DNA of 64,000 bases from Carya illinoinensis (Eukaryota > Streptophyta > Magnoliopsida > Fagales > Juglandaceae), in NCBI RefSeq assembly GCF_018687715.1, contig NC_056760.1, positions 38,144,001-38,208,000 on the forward strand. The letters run 5' to 3'. The notes beneath the pieces were generated by a model. It did not search any database and was not told where the DNA came from. It saw only the letters and a list, made by a program, of their open reading frames with translations. The translations under genes and the position numbers were made by a program. How positions within the stretch are numbered: the first letter of the stretch is position 1; each line of letters opens with the position of its first letter. This document shows, one piece after another, positions 23,701 to 34,091 of this stretch.

Positions 23701-25505
23701 CAAGCTTGTGTGTCTGTGAGGGAGGTCTCTCCCATATTTGAAAAGAAACGATTTTGTGGCCAAATCCATGTTGTAGGTTTGTGTGCTTCGCGGCTTTATT
23801 TTTTATACATTTTTTGTTTTTGTGGAAGATTCACAGCAATGGATTTGTGGCTTTGCCTCTTGTTTAAGAGGACTGTAAGAAAGATCTGTGTTTTGGAGAT
23901 AAGAGGACTGTAAGAAAGATATGTGTTTTGGAGATTAACTTATTTTTGTGGCCTCTGTGTTGTTAATGTTTTTGATGTGTATAGATGAAACTACTTTGGC
24001 AAAAAGCTATTTTTTGTGTGTACTCCTCAGTATGGTGAGAGACACTGATACAAGTTACCACAACGCTGGGAGATTGAGAAGTTTATTTGAAGGAAAGCTT
24101 TTTGTTTGAAGTTTGGGTTTCTATTTTCTCTAAACCATCTAAGAGGTCAAGTTGGTTTCATAAGGTACGAAACCAAGTGGATTTTGTATCCGTGCAAATT
24201 GCGTTTGAATCGTGGAGTGAGTTGTTCTGCTGCGTTGCATCTTGAGCTTGTGCAAATTACTTGGCTACCAGTTGTATTTCCTTGATAGGTGTGCTTCTAC
24301 CAATTGTGCTGTAACTGTATTGTTTCTGGGTGTCTATCTAATTGTGGTTGAGTAGGGAATTTCAGAGGGTGTTGTATTCTATTATGTGTCAGTGTGTAAT
24401 CCAACCTCTTGACTGGTGGAAATGAGTCCTTTGTAGGTTACTTTGAACGATTTGGGTTTCAATAATATGGATTTAATTACAAATATATATACTATATATA
24501 AAAATATATAACAAACAAATCAGCGCTTGCAAAATTCGCTTATGTCTTTGCTAACAAAAAACAATAGATAAAATCCTGACTACAGTTTCCTTGACAAGAA
24601 AACGTGGTTTTTTCATCCTATTGGAAACACTAATAGTTATTTTTGTATAAAACTAGGATGCATAGAAGCGGACATTCTGTGTGGACGAATTAGACCAAGG
24701 CAAGCTCGTCTTGTCCAGCAATAAAAAAAATAGAGTGAAAATGTAAACGTTCACCTGCTCTTTAACTTCAACTGAAATGTCAAAATCGTGGTAGGAAACA
24801 TCACCCAAGGCTTGTTCAAAGTGAACTCTAAGTTCCTCAAATTGAGACTTGATTTGCTCTCCCTTCAGTACCTGCAAGGATAGAAAAACATACCATAAAA
24901 GTTGCAACCCAGTGTTTATACTGATGAAGCGAATATATATAAGGAGTAAATCGCAGAGCTTCACACCCGCATCTCGGGATACAAACACAGAATCTACTTA
25001 ATGGGCATGTCGATGAAATCAAGTACCCCAACCAAAGTTACATTTGGAAAAAGAAAAAGCCGCTGGCTTTCTTTGTTTTCCTCTTGGGTCCCAATAGAGA
25101 AAAATAGTATGATTAAAAATTGCAGTTTTCGGTCACTTTTTCTCACCAACCAAGTAAATAATTTGAAAAATAGATGGTGCTAACTGCGAGAGCGAGAGGG
25201 AGAGAAAATAAGAAGAAGAAGAAATGACGCGCCATGTAAATCTTGCTGCCTCGGCTGCCAAATTGAAGCAAATTCTTGGCTTTCTCCAGAGCATCCTTTA
25301 AATTAGCCAGAGCTCTGCCTGCCTCCTCCGAGACTCTCTCCTCAGTCTCTCCCAATTCCTCGAACAGAGGCGTCAACAGCCTCAACCTCCTGGAGAGGTC
25401 AGAACACTGCTTCCTGATCACGCATTTGAATTCCGATATCTCAGAGATCTCGTTGGAAACGTCGATCAGCTTCCGTAGCACCAAAGATTTTTCCTCCTTG
25501 TCCAT
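20754..25505 (-). CDS. PUB13: U-box/ARM-repeat E3 ubiquitin ligase, PUB13-like
   Basis: Cytoplasmic plant U-box E3 ligase: the U-box recruits E2-ubiquitin and the ARM repeats bind substrate. In Arabidopsis, PUB12/13 restrain immune receptors such as FLS2. Exons (minus strand): 25505-25233, 24871-24755, 23304-22852, 22544-22265, 21622-20754, giving 663 residues (Arabidopsis PUB13 is about 660). Residues 1-250 form the helical UND domain ([32 protein letters not shown] junction; [13 protein letters not shown]). The U-box is at about 257-331 ([50 protein letters not shown]). ARM repeats run about 370-640 ([40 protein letters not shown]). An in-frame Met 19 codons upstream (25562) is an alternative start; 25505 fits the family better. 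Phase needs exon 1 to end at ATG before GCGCGT, a GC-AG intron. The other introns are GT-AG. Confidence 0.95.
23385..24480. mobile_element. Unclassified insertion-like sequence in PUB13-like intron 2
   Basis: This intron is about 1.45 kb, and its interior differs in composition (G/T-rich on +) from the flanking AT-rich sequence. It holds a 35-bp tandem duplication with one mismatch (23866-23900, 23901-23935). No terminal repeats, duplication or polymerase motifs were found, so calling it mobile is an inference from composition only. Confidence 0.3.
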
Positions 25506-26080
25506 GCTGATGAAACTCAAACTAACCCCAAAAAGGAAGCAAGCCGGAGCCTTCAAATCCAACGGCAGTGCAGAATAAAGGGCTGGAGAACGGGAATGGG
25601 CTCAGAAATTGGAAACGAAAGATTGTGAACGAGCAAAGTGCGGAAGGACAGTGGAGGAGGCGTTGGTGCTTCATCCTTTTATGGTTGGTCTTATTGGTTA
25701 CTTAATAAAGCACAGTAGGGAGAGGGAGACGCTATTTTCGTACGGATTTTGTTTTGTAAAGTTGGGATTAGTACATTAAATAGTTATATTAGTGTCCCCA
25801 CTATTTTAATTTCTTAATTATCTGATATTTTATTAGTTTTTTTAATTCAAAAAAACCTTAATTTTCTAATATTTTATTATTTTTAATTCATAAACCAAAT
25901 AAAAAAAAAACCAAATAAATTAATATTTTATTGAATAATTGTGTAAAAATTTTGCAATAGTTGCATCTCTATGTTTGTTATTATAATTACAAAAAATAAA
26001 AATAAAAAACACAAATGTTTTTTATGCTAAATAGGTGAAAAGTTTCCCCATATAATGTATTTTTTTAGTTAATAAAACAC
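25506..26080. other. Promoter side of the PUB13-like gene
   Basis: Holds the 5' leader and promoter of the minus-strand ligase gene. On the minus strand a CCAAT motif (ACCAATAAGACC) lies near 25690-25701, about 190 bp upstream of the ATG. Beyond 25780 the sequence is AT-rich and featureless. Confidence 0.4.
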
Positions 26081-26262
26081 TTGTGATAGATCTTTTTATC
26101 CTAAATTTGCTTAAGCCTTAACCATCAAATTAGGTGCGGTTGAGATTTAGGAGTAGTAGATCCTATTCTTGTGAGATGAGGGGAGATCCTATTAACGAGG
26201 AATACATGTTTATAAGAGAGATATATGTATTTTTAGGATTAATAATGTATTTTGAGAAATGT

Positions 26263-26440
26263 TTTCGTCATAAAGATATATTATAAAAGTCAATTCACAA
26301 ATTGATATGGATTGATGTGATACGTTAAATTGAAAAGTTACTCTTATTGTAAAGTAGATCTAACGACTAACATAATATATGAATTTTTATCAGTTTGTAA
26401 GTTTACTTTTATAAAATCTTTTTGTAACTATAACCCTTAT
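26263..26440. mobile_element. AT-rich MITE inside a tandem-repeat unit
   Basis: Left part CATAAAGATATATTATAAAA and right part TTACTTTTATAAAATCTTTT are imperfect inverted repeats. The internal GATTGATGTGATACGTTA is typical of the foldback family at 15.5 kb. It interrupts the first array unit. Confidence 0.55.
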
Positions 26441-27203
26441 CATATATTTTATATGTAAATAAGCAAGCTTTAGAATATGTTATTTTTCTATCTTGAATTT
26501 GCTTCAACCTTAACTGCCAGATTAAATGTAATTAAGTTCTTGAAATAATAGATCCTATTCTTGTGGATTGAAGGATATGCAAGTACTAGTATTTTGTTGC
26601 AAGCTTCAATGTTAATAATGTATTTTTTGTGTTAATAAGCAAACTTTGGGATAAGTTTTTTCTCTCTTGAATTTGCTTCAACTTCAACTACCAAATTAAA
26701 TGTCGATGAGGACTAGGTATAAGAGATCTCATTATTGTGGAATGAAGGATATATAATATTATATATATTTATATATATATATATACTAGGTTGGAACAAC
26801 GGGCAAAACACGTTTGTCTAGTTGGATGAGACAAGGTCTTTAATAACAAAAATATATATGATTTTTAACAAAAAAAATTAATTAATGAATAATTTAATTC
26901 ATAAAAAAAAGTAATTTTAGGAAATATTTTTAGATAATGATAGATTAGTGAAATTTAATAATTACATGTTTTGATAGATTAGAAAATAAAAAGATTTGTT
27001 TTATTGGACTCAAAAGGTAAATTAAATTCGAAGACAATCTGACGAACAATGCAAAATGTGAGACTCCAAAAATTAGTGTGTTTTAATTTATTTATTAGTA
27101 TTTTTATTGTTTATTTTATTTTATTGTTTATTACTCGCTTTTTAGATTTGGGCTTTCTGCGTAGTGGGTTAGGATAGAGTTTTTTTTGTGTTGTGAATTG
27201 TTT

Positions 27204-27300
27204 TGGGCCAAGGGGGTGGAGAACAAGCCCAACATATGGCAAGTGAGCCCAGCCCCTCTTAAACACTGTCGTTTTAACCAAAGGGTGAAAACCCTATCTT
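27204..27300 (+). promoter_or_regulatory. Orphan promoter with site II and telo-box motifs
   Basis: Three site II motifs, TGGGCC (27204-27209) and AGCCCA twice (27226-27231, 27246-27251, TGGGCT on the other strand), precede a telo-box AAACCCTA (27288-27295). TTATTTAA and a C/T-rich leader follow. This combination is characteristic of plant ribosomal-protein and ribosome-biogenesis promoters. No matching coding sequence follows: the leader is cut by the LTR at 27461. Confidence 0.6.
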
Positions 27301-27460
27301 ATTTAATCTCCCACCTCCTGCGCGTCACACTCCCCAGCCTCTCTCTCCCCTTTCTTCTTCTTGCTGCAGAGAACCCTGCCCACCATCCACCACTTCGCAC
27401 CGCTGCTACCGCACCTCACCTCGATACCTCCCACCCCACCTCGTACTCTTCCATCTCCCC

Positions 27461-28799
27461 TGTTGCCCAGATGACTAACACAAGAGGGGGGGTGAATTGA
27501 ATTGTATTTAAAAAAAATAACAATTTAAATCAAATATATAATATAAAATATAAACAAAATATGAAATAACAATAAATATAAAGAGTAAGGGTAAGAGAGA
27601 AGTAAACTCAGTATGTTAACGAGGTTCGGCCCCACTGCCTACGTCCTCGCCTCAAGCTACCCCTTGAGGATTCCCAAATTCACTATTCAACCTCCTTCAG
27701 GTGGAGATAGAAACATATTACACCTTTGAACAATACCGTCACAAAGGATCCGTGTAGAACACCCTCTACACTTGCAATCACCTTTCACGTGGTGATTCAA
27801 CTATTCCCCGTGTAGAATACTTTCTACACGCACAAGGGTTATACACACCATTTTTCTGATACAAAAGCTGATAGTGGGTAGGTTATCAGAAAACACTCCT
27901 CAATGAATGAAATAAGAACAATACAGCGCAAACTATATCTCTCAAAATGAACAAGGATTAATGCTCAATGCTTAGAGAAGAGAGAATGAAAGCTTTGAAT
28001 GAATGTTGTATTCTCTTGGTGTTGTGAATGTGAAGCTCTCAAATGATCTATTTATAGGCATATGAGACTTCATATTCAAATTTAAAAAGATTCACATGTC
28101 AAAGACAACATCATTCACTTTTTCAAAAAATTCAAATAAAAGGTTCTTCTTTTTCAATTGTCAAAGACAACATCATTCACTTTTTCAAAAAAATCAAACC
28201 TAATCTTTTACTTTTGGCATATGACAAAATGAGCACATTTTTCTTTTCAAAAAATTCAAACCTAATCTTTTACTTTTTGCATATGACAAAATGAGCACAC
28301 TTTACTTTTCAAATTTTTCAAACAAAATCATCTACCTTTTGTACAAGTCTAAAAAAGCATCAATCACTTTTGAAAATATTCAAATAAAACATGCACATGT
28401 GAAAGATGACAATTAATCATCTTTAATATTTTCAAAGTTCAACCCTTTAATCAAGACATGCACATGCAAAAGATGACAATCAATCATCTTTCAAAATTTT
28501 CAAATTTAATTTTCAAAAAAATTCATGCACATGTGAAAAATGTATTTTAATATTTTATGATAAAATATTAATTTTGAGCATTAATTCTAATTTCGAATTT
28601 TAAGAGATTTACAATATTACTCTATGACTTTAATGTGAACTTGTTTCCTTCTTGCTCATGCTTGGTTCTTTGATGTGCTTGATTTTATTGTGTGAACAAC
28701 TTGAGTTTGAAACTCTTTTATTCTTTGAAGTCATTTGTTATCATCAAAATCCATGTGTAGATTTATAATCACATGAAACTTAAAACCTTGGGTTCAACA
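27461..28799. mobile_element. Solo LTR, 1339 bp
   Basis: Begins TGTTGCCCAGATGACTAACA and ends GGTTCAACA, with 5-bp terminal inverted repeats TGTTG/CAACA. Flanking pentamers TCCCC (27456-27460) and TCCTC (28800-28804) are a probable target-site duplication with one mismatch. The segment ACGAGGTTCGGCCCCACTGC lies inside. No coding domains or primer-binding site follow, so a solo LTR is inferred; the superfamily is not assigned. Confidence 0.65.
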
Positions 28800-28841
28800 T
28801 CCTCACAACTCTCCCCACCTCGTCCTCTTCCATCTCCCCAC

Positions 28842-28843
<2 letters not shown>

Positions 28844-28874
<31 letters not shown>
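28844..28874 (+). repeat. (CT)n microsatellite
   Basis: About 15 CT units directly before an ATG that opens only a short frame ending about 95 bases later (LLEFG then TAG). It probably belonged to the leader interrupted by the solo LTR. Confidence 0.85.
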
Positions 28875-28876
<2 letters not shown>

Positions 28877-29273
28877 GGAACCCACCATTTGGATAAAAAT
28901 TAAACAAATGTCTATATTTTGGAATTTGTTGAGTTTCTCTACGGCAAAACGACTCCTTGAATTTGGATAGTAACAACACGGCCATGGTGTGCACAGTATG
29001 ACCCTTGGGGTTGTAGGTCAACTTGCTTTGCATCTTATTCACTATTACATGTTATTGAGAAAACAAAAAAGTTAACGGAAAGAGAATAAAAACTAACAGA
29101 AAAATAAGAAAAAATCACTATAGCAATTAGCTAGCAACTTATATAATAGAATAGATATTCTACATTAATAATGTATTTTACACTTCAATAAGCAAGGTTT
29201 AGAATAAATCTTTTTGTTTGAATTTGCTTCAACCTTAACTATCAAATTAAGTGTTTTTGAGTTCAAGGAGTAA

Positions 29274-29750
29274 GTGCATGTTTGGGATTATGGTAGGAAA
29301 TATAGTTTATAACTTTAAGACTTATAACTTATAATTTAAGTAATAAGTTCTACTCTTAAAAAGTTATTTACTGTTTGGTAATCATATATTTAAAACACTT
29401 TCAAACATGTTACGTTTATTTGGAAACAGAAAGTATTTTCTGAGGTAGAAATGACGATTATTTGAATTTTTAAAGATTATGATCAGAAAATTTGAAAGTT
29501 GTAATTATCGTAAACTTGTATGAATATTTTCGTTCATTGACAGTCTTTCTAAAATTTGAATTATATTCCGCATTATCCAGAAAAGTACTTTTAAGAAAAA
29601 GTATCAAAATTCTCAAACTTACTTTTTAGCTTATTTGAGATTAAAAGTGTTTTAATATGCAACACTCAAACGACCTAATGTTTTCATTAAAGAACTTTTA
29701 AGAATATTTAAGTACTTTTTAAGACTCCTAACGCAATCCCAAACAGGCCC
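29274..29750. mobile_element. PIF/Harbinger-like MITE, 477 bp
   Basis: Terminal inverted repeats GTGCATGTTTGGGATT and GGGCCTGTTTGGGATT (right end, reverse complement) are flanked by a TAA target duplication at 29271-29273 and 29751-29753. Removing it rejoins an array unit as GGAGTAAGAGATGTTATTCT, matching sister units and confirming the boundaries. Confidence 0.8.
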
Positions 29751-30579
29751 TAAGAGATGTTATTCTTGTGGGATCAAGGATAGGTGTTTATGCAATAATT
29801 ACAAGTATTGTGTAGCAAGCATATATATTAATAATTTATTTTGTGTTTAAATAAATAGGCTTGACAATGAATTTTTTTTTCCTCTCCTACATGTGCTAAA
29901 TTCAAATACTTTTCAATTTTAAATCTTTAACTTTTTCATTTAATCATTACAATTTTTCTAAACTTCTAAACAAAATATAAAACAGCAACTAAAAAATTTC
30001 AAATTCCAAAGTAAAAATTATATTTTAACAATATTTTAACTTTATAATATTTTATTCAATTTGTTTTCTTTCATTTTCCAATATCTCTTAAAATATCTTA
30101 ACTCAAATCGTGTTATTACTATTTACAGATTTTTTTATCTCATCTTAATATCTAAATGATTAACCACCAATTAACTAAGGTTGAGTTCTAGGAGTAAAAG
30201 ATCATATTCTTGTAGAATGAAGGATGTGTGTTTATACAAAGAGATGCCGATAAATCAAGTTCTGATCAAACACATGAATCTACATGTTCTAGCTGTCCAT
30301 CTCTTTAAAATCCGTTTTGTAATTCTTTGAACAAATGTGAAGCCTTATGCATTGTGTGTCTCTTCCTTAGAATCCCATTGTGCAATTCCTCACACCATGG
30401 TTCCATGAAAAATATTTATTTATTTTTTATATTTTTATTTTCTTTTTATCCACATAAATTTCAAAATTTTATCCTCTTTGAATCAAATACTTAAAAAACT
30501 CTTTATCTTTCAATATAACATTTTAGACAAATTAAAATTCCGATCAACAGTACTTAAATTATCACGTATAAACAACCCA

Positions 30580-30598
30580 ATAATAATAATAATAATAA

Positions 30599-30635
<37 letters not shown>
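30580..30635 (+). repeat. Compound (TAA)n(GTA)n microsatellite
   Basis: About seven TAA units abut about twelve GTA units at 30600/30601. This yields a meaningless Ile/Val-run reading frame. Confidence 0.9.
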
Positions 30636-30797
30636 TTTAAGAATCCAAACATCAAATTACTCTTAGAAATAAGGAAATTTTAGTATTTATTGTCTACTTA
30701 AAACTCATAAAATCCTTAGAGTAAATCTAGTATTTTTTTGAAATCTACGAGGGGCTCTACATTTCCAAATGCGAAGGTCATTGCTTTGGTCCTATTG

Positions 30798-31491
30798 TAG
30801 GGGTGTCAATATATGACACGGTAAACCAAACATGAATACGACATAAAATTAGCTGGTTTGGTTTTGATGTTAATGGGTTCAGGTTGGAACAAGTTAATCT
30901 GTTAAGACATAATTTATAAACAAACTAATAATGGGTCATCCTGTTTAACACGAAGTCAATTTGTATTGACTTCGTTTAGAATTTATTTCAAAATTAAATA
31001 TTTTTTATTGTTAAGTTGTAATATTGGTATTTCTCAATATGCTTATATTTTTATTGTTGAAAATGTAATTTTAGACCTATATGCTCATATTTGTTATTAT
31101 ATGATTTGTAATATTGGTCTTATTATATGTTAAAATTTTAAAAATATTACTACATATTTTTCAAGATATTGTGGTTATTAATAAATGTAAATTTTAATTT
31201 TTATATAAAATTATGTTAATTAGGTCAAATGAATTGTGTTGTAGTTTAGCCTATTTACATGAAACAAATAGGTTTAAATAAGTTGTGTCGTGTTAATATA
31301 TTTTTAATTAAATATTAAACGGTTCAAAACAGATAACACAACACAACCTATTATCCAACTGAGTTGGGTTTGGGTTTGGATTTAGAAGTTTGATAACTTT
31401 AGCTAAATAGATTGAGTTTGAGTTAACCTATATAATCTAATGTTCTTGACTTGATACGAACTTAACTCGAAAACACAATTTACCACCCCTA
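30798..31491. mobile_element. Non-autonomous hAT element, 694 bp
   Basis: Ends TAGGGGTGTCAATATATG and (reverse complement of the right end) TAGGGGTGGTAAATTGTG form hAT-like terminal repeats. The flanking octamers TCCTATTG (30790-30797) and TCTTATTG (31492-31499) match at 7 of 8 bases, the 8-bp duplication expected of hAT. There is no transposase, only AT-rich filler with repeats of GGGTTTGGGTTTGGA type near the right side. Confidence 0.75.
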
Positions 31492-31850
31492 TCTTATTGG
31501 CCACAAATCGATTCTGTGTTCAAAATTTACAATGAGCAGCTTCAGAGGAAGAAAAGGGACCGGGAGGGAGACACTTTGGAAATGAGAGAAAATCTAATAC
31601 TTCTTCTCAGCACGTAGTGAAAATAATTATAAGATAATGTGTTGACCTTCTATTGGATGGCGTCAAGATCTTATTTACACTGCATCCGTTTTTAAGATTT
31701 TCTTAAAAAAAAGATAAATATAAATATTCTAAATGTTGCTTGTTAAGTGAGAATCTTGGCACAATAATCATTTCAAATTTGTAATTTTTCTTTTCTAAAT
31801 CAAATTTTGGTGTAAAAGAGTCTCTGGCTCATATTTATTATAATTAATAA

Positions 31851-32005
31851 TACATATGCAACATTTTTTACAACACATTTTATAACTATGTTTTAAAATA
31901 GAGTACTTTTATAAAATAATATTACTTTTACAAGATGTTTTATAAAAATACATTTCATTTTAAAACACAGTTGTAAAATGTATTATAAAAAGTATTGCAT
32001 ATTTA
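31851..32005. mobile_element. AT-rich foldback MITE
   Basis: ATATGCAACATTTTTTACAA on the left is mirrored by ATTATAAAAAGTATTGCATA on the right. CATTTTATAACTATGTTTTA pairs with TAAAACACAGTTGTAAAATG. It is about 150 bp long and non-coding. Confidence 0.65.
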
Positions 32006-32219
32006 TCTATTTCCATTTATTATTGGATATGGACATTCTATGCTTAGGGAAATAAAAAGCCTTCTTTTAATATATTGGTCCCTGCATATGAGTTATGCTT
32101 TATGAAAAAATGTTTCATCCACAAATAAATATAAAAATAAATTCACAAACTAAGTATCTTGGATATAAAAATAAATGTTTATTTATTTCCATTTATTATT
32201 GGATAAGTAAAAAGCTCCG

Positions 32220-32252
32220 ACAGGGCAGGGCAGGGCAGGGCAGGGCAGGGCC
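32220..32252 (+). repeat. (GGGCA)n minisatellite, G-quadruplex-capable
   Basis: Six consecutive GGGCA-type units on the + strand, with two more GGGCAGGG pieces to 32280, in otherwise AT-rich DNA. Four or more G3 runs with 2-base loops satisfy the usual G-quadruplex pattern. Confidence 0.85.
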
Positions 32253-34091
32253 ATGTTGGGGAACGGAGGCAGGGCAGGGCCCAAAAATGGGGGGCGGGGG
32301 TAGAAGCCCCACGCTGTGATAAAATGTGAGTACCAATAGCCCATATTTCATAAATACCTACTAATACCTAATAAATGTGAGTACCAATTGTCCACCAACA
32401 ATTTGCAGCTGAACCAATTAAGGAATAATGCAAACTTGCGGTAGGTATCAAGAAAACTGGCGATCCATCGCGAGAAAATATGTAGATGCAACTCAATTTT
32501 ATCAAATCCAAACCTCATCCGATCATCTCCAACTACATTTGGGAAGTTTCATGAACATCAAAATATGCATCAAAATATACAACACAGGCTACAACTCTTT
32601 CTACAATCAACCAGAGAGCATGCAAAAGTTAATCTTTCTACAACGCAGACACTAACTAATTCCTGCCCCTCCAAAAAAGTATCGACTATTTCAATCCCTC
32701 TACCAAGCTATTTAAAACCATATTAGCATGTGAAAGTGAACATTTGATTAAATGTGCCCATGTCTATATACTAGGTTCTGTAGTTATACATCAAACACAT
32801 ACTAGTGCAGTGTATCATACCTTCATGTTAGAAACTTGGAAAACAACTCAAAAACCATAACTTATAGTAAATTAAGAATATCAAATTAAGAAAACATCAT
32901 TAACATACGGAACTAAACCGCAAAAGGTAGTTCTCCAGAAAAATGGATGAAATGGTTACTACTATGCAGTAATCACTGCTGGAGAAAGAGCAGATATACG
33001 TTCTAGAGTTCTGCTAATTAAAAACCAACATCAAAACCAATTAATCTGTTCTTCTTCATTTTTATTCTTGTTTCTTCTCTTTTGCTCATTTCAGCCTCAT
33101 TATCACCTTCACCAGCACCAGTAAAAAAGCCCGTGGGCGATGCAGCACTACCATCCTAGCCTCCTTTCCTTTTTCTCATCATAAGGTCCAACCATTCTCC
33201 TTCGATTTGTGGGCTACATTAGCTTTGTAGAGGAAGCATTGCTGCAGGAATTTCAAGGCTGTGGTCAAGCTATAGGCACAGGAGGTGAAGTGTGGTGAGA
33301 GAAAATGAAACTTGAAAGAGGGATATTTATGCTCTCGGATAAAAAAAAAATTGAAACCCACTCAAGAATTGAAAAAAAATTACAAAAGCTATCTAGCAAA
33401 ATCTGTGATCATTAGCATAATGAATTTGCAGAAGAAACCAATAGAACAGCAAAGGTAAACTCAACTTAATCAAGTTGAAACAGAACTACAAGTCTCCAAC
33501 TAGATTTGAGATGTTTATCTTCTCACGACTTCAAGGCTGGGAAAGATTATTAACACCACAAAGGGCACGGATGGCTCTATGTAAAGCTAACATTCTGATG
33601 GCGAGTCGGCGACTAACACTTGGAAACTAGGCTAGCCAATAAATGTTAAGAGGCACATAATCAAGCCTAATTTTCATTTCAGATGCTACTAACCTATTTC
33701 ATTCTTAAACAAGATGATTTCAAAACCATATAACTCCAACATTGACTAAAAGTCCCAATATCCCCAGACCACTACATTTAATTCCATAGAAAAAATCACA
33801 AACGTTATTAGCACATAGTCAAAGTTAGAAAAGAATCGACAAAATGTTAACAATAACAAATTAACAAACCTAAATGAGATAAAGAAAATAGCCTGCATGC
33901 AAATAGCAACAGTTCTTTTCTGGGGGGCGGGGGAGGGGATAATTCATGCAAAGAGAAACGATGAAAAGCAGTTACAGGAAATGCATCAAAAAGTTACACA
34001 AAACTATAAAGGACTCATTGCAGATGAATGACAAACAGATAGGGCTACATTCAAGAGTTCTACCAGATAGAGACCAAAATCATAATCCTTT
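32253..34091. other. 3' flank of the CBF5 gene, mostly unassigned
   Basis: Apart from the CBF5-tail remnant at 33093-33176, I see no gene. The part nearest 34092 should contain the CBF5 3' UTR. A G-rich run (GGGGGGCGGGGGAGGGG) lies at about 33921-33938. Confidence 0.4.
33093..33176 (-). pseudogene. Decayed copy of the CBF5 C-terminal coding end
   Basis: On the minus strand this stretch reads DGSAASPTGFFTGAGEGDNE preceded by a stop codon. It aligns with [20 protein letters not shown] near the C-terminus of the CBF5 gene, whose coding region starts about 0.9 kb to the right. The DNA is also clearly similar (shared CACCATCCT/TACCATCCT and GC(T/A)GCAG segments). Only the low-complexity tail region is recognisable. 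Interpreted as a partial duplication remnant. Confidence 0.6.

Larger units (their letters stand above)
26785..29140 (+). mobile_element. Putative Helitron-like insertion carrying a promoter-like fragment
   Basis: This block separates two parts of the 175-bp array. Its left end includes ACTAGGTTGGAACAACGGGC and its right end CAATTAGCTAGCAACTTATA. These resemble termini I associate with plant Helitrons (5' ...ACTAG, 3' CTAG-type end, no target duplication). It carries a ribosomal-type promoter fragment (27186-27460) and hosts a later solo LTR, so the original insert would be about 1.0 kb. Terminus identity is from recall and uncertain. Confidence 0.35.
26088..30245 (+). repeat. Degenerate tandem array (about 175-bp unit) broken by insertions
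   Basis: Units share AATTTGCTTCAACCTTAACT, then GGAGTAATAGATCCTATTCT-like and TTAATAATGTATTTT-like segments. Unit starts are seen near 26100, 26492 and 26666 (174 bp apart), with further pieces at 29205-29270 joined to 29754-29850, and at 30165-30240. The units are separated by a MITE (26263-26440), a block at about 26785-29140 and a Harbinger-like MITE (29274-29750). Origin of the unit is unknown. Confidence 0.7.
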
